Below the pieces are notes generated by a model. It saw only the letters and a program-made list of their open reading frames with translations, did no database searches and was not told where the DNA came from. Below are positions 27,824 to 36,124 of a stretch of DNA of 64,000 bases, piece after piece (the first letter of the stretch is position 1; every line of letters begins with the position of its first letter). Both the position numbers and the translations under genes were made by a program. Source of the DNA: JADJLQ01 sp044227925 (lineage in GTDB: Bacteria; Bacteroidota; Bacteroidia; Chitinophagales; Saprospiraceae); NCBI GenBank assembly GCA_044227925.1, contig JBGAVW010000010.1:39759-103758 (forward strand). Reading direction: 5' to 3'.

Positions 27824-28648
27824 ATGCATACATCACTAGCCAACGTATGTATCCATACTATTACTACTAAACCCTGGGATGTAAACGAATGCGCTATTCA
27901 TTTTTCCAAGGAAGGATTTGGTGGTATTTCGGTATGGAGAAATACATTGGAAGGCAGAAATATTAAGGAAACCGGGAAGATGATCCGGGATCATGGCTTG
28001 GAAATAATCTCTCTGGTTAGAGGAGGATTCTTCCCTTCAACTTCTACTGTAAAAAGACAGCAAAGCATAGATGACAATTTAAAGGCAATAGATGAAGCAT
28101 CTGCTTTGGGCGCACCTTTAATAGTCCTGGTATGTGGAGCTGACCCTGCCCAATCCCTGGAAAAATCCAGAGAGCAAATTAAAGAAGGAATAGGAAAATT
28201 GATACCTCATGCTATAGCTTCACATGTCAAACTCGCAATAGAACCTCTGCACCCTGTGTATGCAGGAGACAGATCTGCGATAAATACAATGCGCCAAGCG
28301 AATGATATGGCAATGGAACTGAATTCCAAAGCTGTAGGTGTAGCCCTCGATGTATATCATGTTTGGTGGGATCCCGAACTTGAGTATGAAATCATGAGGT
28401 GCGGAAAAAAAGACAAACTATTTGCCTATCACATCTGTGACTGGAAGACCTCGTTGAGTGATGTGTTGAATGACAGGGGACTTATGGGTGAGGGCTGTAT
28501 TAATATCAATCAGATAACAAGCTGGGTGCGGAATGCCGGTTTTACCGGTAAAGAAGAAATAGAAATATTTTCCAACAAATATTGGTCAATGGATCAGCAC
28601 CTCTTCTTAAAAAAAATCAAAGAATCATATTTAAATTTAAATAAATGA
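27824..28648 (+). CDS. Sugar-phosphate isomerase/epimerase-like TIM-barrel protein
   Basis: This is a 274-residue xylose-isomerase-like TIM barrel (AP endonuclease 2 superfamily). Probable divalent-metal ligands are visible in order: Glu in LAIEPLHPVYAGD, Asp in GVALDVYHVWWDPE, His in FAYHICDWK, and Glu near the C-terminus in EEIEIFSNKYW. Relatives include hydroxypyruvate isomerase, tagatose and psicose epimerases and inosose dehydratase. Context between a GH88 hydrolase and a Gfo/Idh oxidoreductase suggests conversion of an oxidised or released sugar. It overlaps the oxidoreductase gene by four bases (ATGA), so their translation is probably coupled. Confidence 0.83.
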   Translation: MHTSLANVCIHTITTKPWDVNECAIHFSKEGFGGISVWRNTLEGRNIKETGKMIRDHGLEIISLVRGGFFPSTSTVKRQQSIDDNLKAIDEASALGAPLIVLVCGADPAQSLEKSREQIKEGIGKLIPHAIASHVKLAIEPLHPVYAGDRSAINTMRQANDMAMELNSKAVGVALDVYHVWWDPELEYEIMRCGKKDKLFAYHICDWKTSLSDVLNDRGLMGEGCININQITSWVRNAGFTGKEEIEIFSNKYWSMDQHLFLKKIKESYLNLNK

Positions 28649-29793
28649 AAACGGTGAATATTGGCATAATAATGAATGGTGTAACCGGTCGCATGGGTAT
28701 GAATCAACATCTTATCCGATCTATTATGGAAATCATAAAACAAGGAGGTGTAAAAACGCTATCCGGGACACACCTAGTGCCAGACCCAATTTTGGTTGGA
28801 AGAGATGAAAACAAGCTTGCTCAGTTGTGCGCTAAAGTAGGATTGTCAAAATATACTTCTAATCTTGACGAAGCATTGGCTGATAAAAACAATATCATTT
28901 ATTTTGACGCACAGACCACTACTATGAGAGCCGGATCTGTACTGAAAGCTATCCAGGCCGGAAAACATATTTATTGTGAAAAACCTTGTGCAGTGAGTAC
29001 TGCTGAAGCACTTTCTCTATATGAAAAATGTTCTTTAGCCGGCCTCAAAAATGGCGTTGTGCAAGACAAACTATGGCTACCTGGTATGGTTAAGCTGAAG
29101 AGATTGATGCAAAATGATTTTTTTGGAAGGATTTTATCTGTGAAAGGAGAGTTTGGATATTGGGTTTTTGAGGGCCATTCTGTCCCTGCTCAGCGACCTT
29201 CCTGGAATTATCGTAAAGAAGAAGACGGTGGAATCATTGTAGATATGCTGTGCCATTGGAGGTATGTACTGGATAATCTATTCGGTAAAGTAAAATCTGT
29301 ATCCTGCTTTGGTGCAACCCATATTCCACAACGAATAGATGAAAAAGGAAATCCTTATGCATGTACAGCCGACGATGCAGCTTATGCCACATTTTTATTG
29401 GAAAATGATGTTGTAGCTCAGTTCAATTCGTCGTGGGCAACCCGGGTACGCAGGGATGATCTACTTACCATTCAAGTGGATGGTACAAAAGGATCTGCTG
29501 TGGCAGGACTCCGTGAATGTTTTACTCAACATTATGGAACTACACCCAAACCAGTCTGGAATCCAGACATAGAACAGCCCATACATTTTATGGAAGGATG
29601 GCAAAAAATGCCGAATCAGGAAATATATGAAAATGCATTTAAAGTTCAATGGGAACTATTTCTTAAACATGTCGTGGACAATGAACCTTTTCCCTGGACT
29701 CTTATGGAAGGTGCCAAAGGCGTGCAACTAGCAGAGAAAGGAATTGAAAGCTGGGAAAAAAGAGCCTGGGTTGACATTCCCGAGCTGGAGTGA
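28645..29793 (+). CDS. Gfo/Idh/MocA-family oxidoreductase
   Basis: This is a 382-residue NAD(P)-dependent oxidoreductase of the glucose-fructose oxidoreductase/inositol dehydrogenase family. The N-terminal Rossmann fold differs a little from the usual GxGxxG start (IGIIMNGVTGRMGMNQHLIRS). The characteristic GKHIYCEKPCA motif is at about residue 110, followed by the alpha/beta C-terminal domain (GGIIVDMLCHWRYVLD). It is the third gene of the GH88 operon and likely oxidises a sugar or keto-sugar generated by the upstream enzymes. The second oxidoreductase of this superfamily at 39368-40354 is only a distant relative by eye. Confidence 0.87.
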   Translation: MKTVNIGIIMNGVTGRMGMNQHLIRSIMEIIKQGGVKTLSGTHLVPDPILVGRDENKLAQLCAKVGLSKYTSNLDEALADKNNIIYFDAQTTTMRAGSVLKAIQAGKHIYCEKPCAVSTAEALSLYEKCSLAGLKNGVVQDKLWLPGMVKLKRLMQNDFFGRILSVKGEFGYWVFEGHSVPAQRPSWNYRKEEDGGIIVDMLCHWRYVLDNLFGKVKSVSCFGATHIPQRIDEKGNPYACTADDAAYATFLLENDVVAQFNSSWATRVRRDDLLTIQVDGTKGSAVAGLRECFTQHYGTTPKPVWNPDIEQPIHFMEGWQKMPNQEIYENAFKVQWELFLKHVVDNEPFPWTLMEGAKGVQLAEKGIESWEKRAWVDIPELE

Positions 29794-29794
29794 T

Positions 29795-30250
29795 TTAAAA
29801 TAGTCTTTTATCAAATTGTATCGGTTCAATAGAAACAATTTTTACCTTTTTAAAATCTGTATGATTGGGGTTTATTAAATAATTGTGCTCTTGTTTGATA
29901 ATAACAGATGGAAGTTTTAATAATAGAAATTCATTTTTTAATGTAAATCTGTCTCCTATCAGGCGGCAAGTACCAGGCGCCGGATTTTGAAACCATTTTG
30001 CTGGAAGATCTTCCGTCTGTAGTTCAAATACAGATTCTGAATTACATTCCATCGTTATCATCACATATTCAACAGACGGAAATACGGGCCTTATGTGGAC
30101 AAGTAATTCCAGCATGGCTAAAGAAGCATTAGAAGCTGTATAAACCAATCGTGTACCTTTATTATTCCACCTTCCACCATATAAATAGGCTCCTTGACCT
30201 GTGAGATCGTGTTTATATATATCTCTGGTGCACCTGTAAAGTCGGATCAT
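29795..30250 (-). CDS. RES-domain toxin
   Basis: This is a 151-residue toxin of a RES/Xre type II toxin-antitoxin module. RES toxins characterised in other bacteria degrade NAD+ and stop growth. The family's conserved features are at the N-terminus (RLYRCTRD, conserved Arg), GQGAYLYGGRWNNKGTRLVYTA, and the helix SNASLAMLELLVHI with the conserved Ser and Glu. It follows its antitoxin with a four-base ATGA overlap, the usual order for this family, so the antitoxin is made first. It ends one base beyond the stop of the convergent oxidoreductase gene. Confidence 0.9.
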   Translation of the reverse strand: MIRLYRCTRDIYKHDLTGQGAYLYGGRWNNKGTRLVYTASNASLAMLELLVHIRPVFPSVEYVMITMECNSESVFELQTEDLPAKWFQNPAPGTCRLIGDRFTLKNEFLLLKLPSVIIKQEHNYLINPNHTDFKKVKIVSIEPIQFDKRLF

Positions 30251-30771
30251 GCAAGTACTCCGTGTTCTATCCTGCCTATTTCATCTTCTACCAATTTTAC
30301 ACCTATAGAAGTATCCAAATATGAAAGTGGGCTGCGGCCGTTTAAAGACCAAGCCGGAAAATGGATCCATTGATTGAACCTCTCCATACTACCAAACACC
30401 TCCTGCCCGCGAGCATATACCCTGGCCAGTTCCAGCATTCGTTCAGAAATTTCAGGATTAAAAATGGAATCATTTTTATAACGATGCAAAGTGCGCTCAG
30501 AAATGTGCAACAGGCTCGAAATCTGCTGCAAGGATAAACCGGTAGTATTCATGAGATGACTGAGGTTTTTCCCATTGAGCCCTTTGCGTATGATGGGTAT
30601 CAGCTCAGATTCGGTCGCATCATTAGATGGCGGCATAAATCCAAGGCCAATTATCTTGTACATTCCATATATCAAAGCTGCCACCAAATTAGTGTAATAC
30701 GGAACTTTGACTTCTGAAGTGACTGCCGGACTGGTACTGGTATTAATAAGTTTTTTAATTTCTCTTGCCAT
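30247..30771 (-). CDS. Xre/MbcA/ParS-type antitoxin
   Basis: This 174-residue protein is the antitoxin partner of the RES toxin. It has a helix-turn-helix segment in the middle (LSLQQISSLLHISERTLHRY) that would bind its own promoter. The C-terminal DUF2384 domain (EVFGSMERFNQWIHFPAWSL and the final Asp/Glu-rich helix) normally caps the toxin active site. ATG 30771 is preferred over TTG 30792 because a promoter -7 element (30778-30785) lies between them. That places the transcription start almost at the ATG. The module lies 33 bases downstream of a CbpA-like gene on the same strand but has its own promoter signal. Confidence 0.87.
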   Translation of the reverse strand: MAREIKKLINTSTSPAVTSEVKVPYYTNLVAALIYGMYKIIGLGFMPPSNDATESELIPIIRKGLNGKNLSHLMNTTGLSLQQISSLLHISERTLHRYKNDSIFNPEISERMLELARVYARGQEVFGSMERFNQWIHFPAWSLNGRSPLSYLDTSIGVKLVEDEIGRIEHGVLA

Positions 30772-30808
30772 TTGACACAAAAATACAGTCAATTGTCAAT
30801 AAAATCAA
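30772..30808 (-). promoter_or_regulatory. Promoter and inverted-repeat operator of the RES/Xre module
   Basis: On the minus strand TTG (30808-30806), a 20-base spacer and TATTTTTG (30785-30778) form a Bacteroidota -33/-7 promoter. The inverted repeat TTGACA / TGTCAA (30772-30777 and 30794-30799) has arm centres 22 bases apart, two helical turns, and flanks the -7 element. This suits autorepression by the Xre-type antitoxin. The predicted start site falls at or next to the antitoxin ATG. Confidence 0.5.
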
Positions 30809-31755
30809 GCTTTTAAATTCTTTTCCCTCATGCTTTTAAAAATTTCCTTGTCTTCCTGAGTTAAATTATCAGGTATCAGCACATTATATATTACTATTTG
30901 ATCTCCAACTTCGGATGATTTATAGACTGGCAACCCTTTACCTTTTAATCTGACCTTAGTGCCTGGCTGTGTACCTGGCTTAACTATCACCTTGACCTTG
31001 CCATAAAGTGATGGAATACTAATTTCACCGCCTAAAATGGCATCATAAACAGAGATGGTATGGTTCAAATAAATATCAGGTCCTTTCCGTTGATAAATTG
31101 GATGTGGATTTATTGCAAACTCAATAAAAAGGTCCCCTTTCACACCAGAACCAATCGGATCCCCCCCCTGCCCTTTTACTTTAATCGTTTGGTTTGACTC
31201 AACTCCTGCAGGTATTTTAATACGGATTTTTTTCTGGTTTACTTCCAGTACATGAGCTTGCTCTTTTACAATATCTTCAAGATCAAGGTGCAAAATAGTT
31301 TTGAAATCAGGCCCCTTTCTGCTCTGATTAAATCCTGATTTGCCTGTCGTCCTCCTTCCAAAAAGGTCTTCACTGTCAGAAAACATGCTTTGAAAAAAGT
31401 CAGAAAATAATTCGGGATCAACTTCTTCGCCATTTACAGTATATCGTTGAGAACCAGGGCGGCCATTATTGGTTCTAAATCCTCCATTTCTAGTCCCGGA
31501 TTGCCTCCTCGCCTGTTCGTAAGCATCGGCATTTTCCCAATCTTTTCCATACAAATCGTATTTTTTTCTTCTTTCCGGATCGGAAAGCACTGTATTAGCT
31601 TCATTGATTTCTTTAAACTTTCTTTCGGCTTCTTTATTTCCAGGATTAACATCAGGATGATATTTTCTGGCTAATTTTCTGTACGCTTTTCTGATATCAT
31701 CAGCTGAAGCAGATTTATTTAGGCCGAGTAATTGATAATAGTCTATAAAATTCAT
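30805..31755 (-). CDS. CbpA-like DnaJ-family co-chaperone
   Basis: This 316-residue co-chaperone stimulates DnaK. The J-domain occupies about residues 1-68 with the HPD tripeptide at 33-35 (KYHPDVNPGN). A Gly/Arg/Asn-rich linker and an acidic/Phe stretch follow, then two DnaJ C-terminal beta-sandwich domains (KIRIKIPAGVESNQTIKVKGQG; KVRLKGKGLPVY). The cysteine-rich zinc domain of canonical DnaJ is absent, making it CbpA-like. It is divergent from a small lipoprotein gene. The RES/Xre module lies downstream on the same strand, probably by chance. Confidence 0.9.
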   Translation of the reverse strand: MNFIDYYQLLGLNKSASADDIRKAYRKLARKYHPDVNPGNKEAERKFKEINEANTVLSDPERRKKYDLYGKDWENADAYEQARRQSGTRNGGFRTNNGRPGSQRYTVNGEEVDPELFSDFFQSMFSDSEDLFGRRTTGKSGFNQSRKGPDFKTILHLDLEDIVKEQAHVLEVNQKKIRIKIPAGVESNQTIKVKGQGGDPIGSGVKGDLFIEFAINPHPIYQRKGPDIYLNHTISVYDAILGGEISIPSLYGKVKVIVKPGTQPGTKVRLKGKGLPVYKSSEVGDQIVIYNVLIPDNLTQEDKEIFKSMREKNLKA

Positions 31756-31831
31756 AATTGGTATTCAATTTGCCATATAATGTAACCATTTTATGGCCAG
31801 TATTGTTCCTAATAGTATAAAAACCTTATAT

Positions 31832-32125
31832 ATGAAATATCTACATTATTTTCTGCTTCTATTCCTGATGGTGACCGTCAGCAGTTGTGCAAAATTTGAT
31901 GGGGATTTAAGTCCTTGCATTCATGAGCGATTGTATGGTTTTTGGTATGGTTTATGGCATGGTTTTATTTCACCTATCTCTTTGGTGGTATCCCTTTTTG
32001 ATCATACGGTCCAAATGTTTGCTCCAAATAATAACGGTGGTTGGTATGCGCTGGGATATTTATTTGGAAGTGGTGGCTGGGGGATTATGGCAAGTAAAAC
32101 CAAAGTAAAAACAAAAAGTCATTAA
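31832..32125 (+). CDS. Small aromatic-rich lipoprotein, conserved hypothetical
   Basis: A 97-residue protein. ATG 31832 gives a clean lipoprotein signal (MKYLHYFLLLFLMVTVSSC), whereas the upstream start at 31793 would spoil it. After the lipidated cysteine come a Trp/Gly/Phe-rich segment (YGFWYGLWHGFISPISLVV), a second patch (NNNGGWYALGYLFGSGGWG) and a basic tail. I recall short proteins with this YGFWxGLWHG/NNxGGWY pattern in many bacteria, with no known function. It is probably an envelope protein with an amphipathic membrane-associated part. It stands between a co-chaperone gene and the BatA operon. Confidence 0.7.
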   Translation: MKYLHYFLLLFLMVTVSSCAKFDGDLSPCIHERLYGFWYGLWHGFISPISLVVSLFDHTVQMFAPNNNGGWYALGYLFGSGGWGIMASKTKVKTKSH

Positions 32126-32200
32126 AATCGGAGAAATAAATTGTGCTCATGCCCAATTTTAAAGTTTTGGCAACAGTCTGATTAGTATTTTTGCCATGAT

Positions 32201-34222
32201 ATGCAATTTCTCCACCCGTGGTTCCTCGCGGCATTAAGTACACTGGCGATTCCGGTTATAATTCACTTATTTTATTTTAGACGGTTTAAGAAGGTCTATT
32301 TTTCATCGGTCCGGTTTCTTAAAGAGGTCAAAGATGAAACCAGCGCGAGATCTAAATTAAAAAACATCCTGGTGCTCATAGCAAGGCTGCTGGCGATCGC
32401 CCTGTTGGTTATGGCCTTTGCCCAACCTTATGTTTCAAAAAAAGCAAAGGAAAAATTTGCCAAAAACCAAATTGGAATTTTTGTAGATAATTCATACAGC
32501 ATGAATGCTGTTTCAGATGAGATACCTTTATTATCTCTTGCCAAACAACGCGCCAGAACTATAGTTGAGTCATACAATGTCGAAGACCAGTTTATGATCC
32601 TGACCCATACTTTCGAAGGCAAACAGTTTCGACTGGTGTCGCAGGAAGAAGCGATTGCTATGATTGATGAGATAAAACCAACACCAGCTGCGCATTTGCT
32701 TACCGAAGTGTTGTCTAAAATAAAATACACTATTGCTAAAAACGAAGGCAATAAACATATCTATTTTATTAGTGATTTTCAAAAATCCATTTCGGATCTG
32801 CCACCACAAAATGATACAAGTGCAACCATTAACCTCATACCTTTACAAAGCATTCAGGAACGGAATGTGGCTATTGATACAGCCTGGTTTGAATCACCAG
32901 TGCAGTGGGTCAACAGGCCTAACCTGTTAAAATATAAAATACATAACTATGGAGACCAGGCTATACAGGATGCTCGAGTATCCATCACCCAAAACAATCA
33001 ATCAAAACCTTTAGGCTTGATCAGTCTTGCAGCAGGCGAATCCAAAATAGACACAGCTCAGATTATAGTTGCCAGGGCTGGATGGCAATCGATAAAATTG
33101 GAAATCACGGATCACCCAATCCAGTTTGATGATTACCTGAATATCGCATTTAAAATTGATGAAAAAATAAATGTACTGGTGATTTCTTCATTTGAACCCA
33201 ATGCAAATTTACTTACGGCTATTAAGAGTATTCCTTCAGTGGAACTTTCATTGCAAACCACCAGTAACATCAATTATGGGAAAATAGCTCAAAACAAACT
33301 TATTATTCTGGATGATTTGATTTCATTATCTTCCGGCCTTTCCAATGAATTGACCAATGCATTAAAACAAGGTTCTAATGTGTTGATCTTTCCAGGTTCC
33401 GGGGCTGATGTAAATTCGTTTTCAAATTTTACTTCCCCTTTGGGTGCAGGCTCATTTCTCGGCTTTGAAAAGAGACCGTTATCTGCATCACGTATTAATA
33501 CAAATGAATTTACATTTAATGATGTTTTTCTCAGGGTAACCAGTAATATGAAATTGCCCACGATACAAGGTAAATTTACGCGAAGGAAAGGAACACGGGG
33601 AGAAGAAACCATCATTTCTTTTCCCGATGAATCAGCGCTTATTTCTAAAGTAAATGTAGAAAACGGAGCCTTGTTTATCAGTTCATCACCATTAAGCAGT
33701 GATTGGTCAGACTTAAGTAAAAACGCTGAAATTTTTGTTCCAATGATTTACCGCATGGCTTTGAATAAGAACAAAGTGAATAAAATAGCATTATTTATCG
33801 GGCAGGACGAAACCATGGAATTGGAATTAGTCAAAAAATCGCCCGATGATGTCATCCATTTATTAGGACAGGAAAATGAAGATATAATTCCATTGCAGCA
33901 AACAAGAGGAAACAAGATTTCATTAGATCTGCGGGGAATAATCAAGAATGCGACTATATATCAAGTAGCCATACAAGATTCAATAATTGCGGAATTGCCT
34001 TTTAATTTTAATAGAAAGGAATCGGATCTGCGCACCTATACGGAGGAACAGTTAATCTCAACCTATCCCAATTTTAAAATCATACAAGCCAGGAATAGTA
34101 CGGCATTTGAATCCTGGTTTAAAGAAAATAATAAAGGGACTGCTTATTGGAAATGGTTCATAATAGGCACTTTGCTATTTTTATTGGTCGAATCATTATT
34201 ACTCAGGTTTTGGAAAATTTAA
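32201..34222 (+). CDS. BatA/von Willebrand-type membrane protein
   Basis: A 673-residue inner-membrane protein. The N-terminal BatA (aerotolerance-regulator N-terminal) domain has two hydrophobic helices (MQFLHPWFLAALSTLAIPVI and NILVLIARLLAIALLVMAFA) with HLFYFRRFKKVYFSSVRFL between them. A von Willebrand A-like domain follows, with the metal-site motif FVDNSYSMNA near residue 90, then a long beta-rich region, and a last membrane helix near the C-terminus (YWKWFIIGTLLFLLVESLLL). Function in Bacteroidota is not established. It heads a five-gene run with a dihydroorotase-like gene and glycosyltransferases. Confidence 0.83.
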   Translation: MQFLHPWFLAALSTLAIPVIIHLFYFRRFKKVYFSSVRFLKEVKDETSARSKLKNILVLIARLLAIALLVMAFAQPYVSKKAKEKFAKNQIGIFVDNSYSMNAVSDEIPLLSLAKQRARTIVESYNVEDQFMILTHTFEGKQFRLVSQEEAIAMIDEIKPTPAAHLLTEVLSKIKYTIAKNEGNKHIYFISDFQKSISDLPPQNDTSATINLIPLQSIQERNVAIDTAWFESPVQWVNRPNLLKYKIHNYGDQAIQDARVSITQNNQSKPLGLISLAAGESKIDTAQIIVARAGWQSIKLEITDHPIQFDDYLNIAFKIDEKINVLVISSFEPNANLLTAIKSIPSVELSLQTTSNINYGKIAQNKLIILDDLISLSSGLSNELTNALKQGSNVLIFPGSGADVNSFSNFTSPLGAGSFLGFEKRPLSASRINTNEFTFNDVFLRVTSNMKLPTIQGKFTRRKGTRGEETIISFPDESALISKVNVENGALFISSSPLSSDWSDLSKNAEIFVPMIYRMALNKNKVNKIALFIGQDETMELELVKKSPDDVIHLLGQENEDIIPLQQTRGNKISLDLRGIIKNATIYQVAIQDSIIAELPFNFNRKESDLRTYTEEQLISTYPNFKIIQARNSTAFESWFKENNKGTAYWKWFIIGTLLFLLVESLLLRFWKI

Positions 34223-34235
34223 AACTACTGTAGAA

Positions 34236-35495
34236 ATGGAAATTATTCTGGAACAAGCAAAAGTCATATTCCCGGGTGACCCACTCGATCAAAAAAGGGT
34301 AAACATTGTAATCAAAAATGGAATAATTGAAAAAATCTCCTCAAAAAAAATAAGCGGATCCAAAATCATTTCCAGTACGGATTTACATATCTCTCCAGGT
34401 TGGGTAGATATTGGTACCCAATGCAGTGAACCTGGATTTGAACACCGGGACACATTAATTTCTTTGTCTTCTGCTGCGAGCGCCGGGGGCTATACTACAC
34501 TGGCTGTATTTCCAAACACCAACCCGGTTATTCACTCGAAATCAGAAGTTGAATTTATCAGACAAAAAACAAAATCCCTTACTACCACTATTTTGCCAAT
34601 AGGGTCCATCAGTAAAGAATGTAGTGGAAAGGAGTTGTCTGAGATGATAGATATGCATCACCATGGTGCTATTGCCTTTTCAGATGGAAGAAAATCGGTA
34701 CAAGATACCGGAGTGATGCTAAGAGCATTAATGTATGCCAAGCATTTTAACGGTCTATTAATCAATCAACCTCAAGATGAATCCATTTCCAATCTGGGTC
34801 AAATGCACGAAGGTCAGGTATCGCAAAGATTAGGGCTAAAAGGCATACCTGAGATTGCAGAAACCATCATGCTCAAAAGAGATTTAGAATTGCTCCACTA
34901 TACTGACGGCAAACTGGTCTCTCATCTGATCTCTACTGAAGGAGGCACTAATCTTGTAAGGCAGGCAAAAAAATCCAACTCTAAATTATGGGCAACTGTC
35001 GGATATCTTAACCTAATACTAAACGATACCACACTCCAGGAATTTGATTCAGTATATAAGCAATCACCCCCACTCCGCAGCGACAGACATGTAAAAGCCT
35101 TGATAAAATCAATCAAAGACAACACCCTGGATTGCATTTGTACTAATCACCGGCCTCTTGAAATTGAAAAGAAGGATCTTGAATTTGCTTACGCCACACC
35201 TGGAGCCATTGGCTTGCAGACTTCATACGCTGCAGTAAATACCAAAGAAATCCTGGATCAGGAAACTTGGGTAAAAGCTGTAAGCATAAATCCTTCCAGG
35301 ATATTGAATCTTCCTTTGAATGGTCTAAAAGAAGGCAATAAAGCAAATATTACACTGTTTGACCCTACACTACGATGGGCATTTGATGAAACTTCCAATA
35401 AATCACTTTCCAAAAACAGCCCCTTCCTTAACTCAAGTTTTACCGGTAAAGTCCTTGGTGTCATCAATAATTCAGAATTAGTTTTAATTGCGTAA
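34236..35495 (+). CDS. Dihydroorotase-like amidohydrolase lacking metal ligands
   Basis: A 419-residue amidohydrolase-superfamily protein most like type I dihydroorotase (PyrC/PyrX group). Scaffold motifs are conserved: PGWVDIGTQCSEPG at about 54-67, GGYTTLAVFPNTNP, AIAFSDGRKSVQDTG and PPLRSDRHVKALI. The catalytic motifs are degraded. The DxHxH metal site reads D-I-G-T-Q-C, the usual PHH is replaced in VGYLNL, and TDHAPH reads TNHRPL. It is therefore probably not an active zinc hydrolase and may act as a structural partner, as the PyrC' subunit does with aspartate transcarbamoylase in some bacteria. It lies 13 bases after the BatA gene. Confidence 0.85.
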   Translation: MEIILEQAKVIFPGDPLDQKRVNIVIKNGIIEKISSKKISGSKIISSTDLHISPGWVDIGTQCSEPGFEHRDTLISLSSAASAGGYTTLAVFPNTNPVIHSKSEVEFIRQKTKSLTTTILPIGSISKECSGKELSEMIDMHHHGAIAFSDGRKSVQDTGVMLRALMYAKHFNGLLINQPQDESISNLGQMHEGQVSQRLGLKGIPEIAETIMLKRDLELLHYTDGKLVSHLISTEGGTNLVRQAKKSNSKLWATVGYLNLILNDTTLQEFDSVYKQSPPLRSDRHVKALIKSIKDNTLDCICTNHRPLEIEKKDLEFAYATPGAIGLQTSYAAVNTKEILDQETWVKAVSINPSRILNLPLNGLKEGNKANITLFDPTLRWAFDETSNKSLSKNSPFLNSSFTGKVLGVINNSELVLIA

Positions 35496-35520
35496 ATAGT
35501 ATATCTTAGTAAAAAAAAAT

Positions 35521-36054
35521 ATGAAAGAAACACAACTTGGTCCTATGATTGCCAGATATGGACTTATAGGAGGACTTATTTTAAGTTTGATTTTTTTGAT
35601 AAGCACCATCAGTGGTGTTGCCCTCTCAGGAAATACTTCAGCTTCGATTTTAATCGGTGTTTTAAACCTGGTGGTATGCATCATATTGGTGGTCATGGCG
35701 GTAAGAAAACAACGGGATGAAGAACAAGGAGGATATATCACCTTAGGCCAATGTGTGCTCTTGGGAACAGGCATATTGGTTCTCGCCGGGCTGATATCTA
35801 CCGTAGTTTCTCTGGTCTACACCAATTTTATAGATCCCGGATATATGGAAAAAATAATGGCAGCTGCTGAAGAGAAATGGGAAGAAGCAGGCATGTCTGA
35901 AGAACAAATTGAATCTGCCAGGAGTATGACCAACACTATGAAAAACCCCATCCTGACATCCGCTGCTACAGTGGCTTGCTATGGTGTTGGTGGAGCAGTC
36001 GTTTCTCTCATCATTGGCCTGATTATGAAAAACGAAAAACCGGAATTTTCCTGA
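35521..36054 (+). CDS. DUF4199-type membrane protein
   Basis: A 177-residue inner-membrane protein with about four hydrophobic helices (YGLIGGLILSLIFLISTI, ILIGVLNLVVCIILVVMAV, CVLLGTGILVLAGLISTVV, and the C-terminal VACYGVGGAVVSLIIGLIM). The loop between helices three and four is acidic and helical (MEKIMAAAEEKWEEAGMSEE). The arrangement and the KxxRDEEQGGYITLGQ segment match DUF4199, common in Bacteroidota. No function is known. It lies between the dihydroorotase-like gene and two glycosyltransferase genes, an order I recognise from other Bacteroidota genomes. Confidence 0.8.
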   Translation: MKETQLGPMIARYGLIGGLILSLIFLISTISGVALSGNTSASILIGVLNLVVCIILVVMAVRKQRDEEQGGYITLGQCVLLGTGILVLAGLISTVVSLVYTNFIDPGYMEKIMAAAEEKWEEAGMSEEQIESARSMTNTMKNPILTSAATVACYGVGGAVVSLIIGLIMKNEKPEFS

Positions 36055-36124
36055 TACATTATTTATTTTTATAATATGACAGGCTTTATGTAGCTTTGTA
36101 ATTCCAAAACAAAACCGATTTTCA

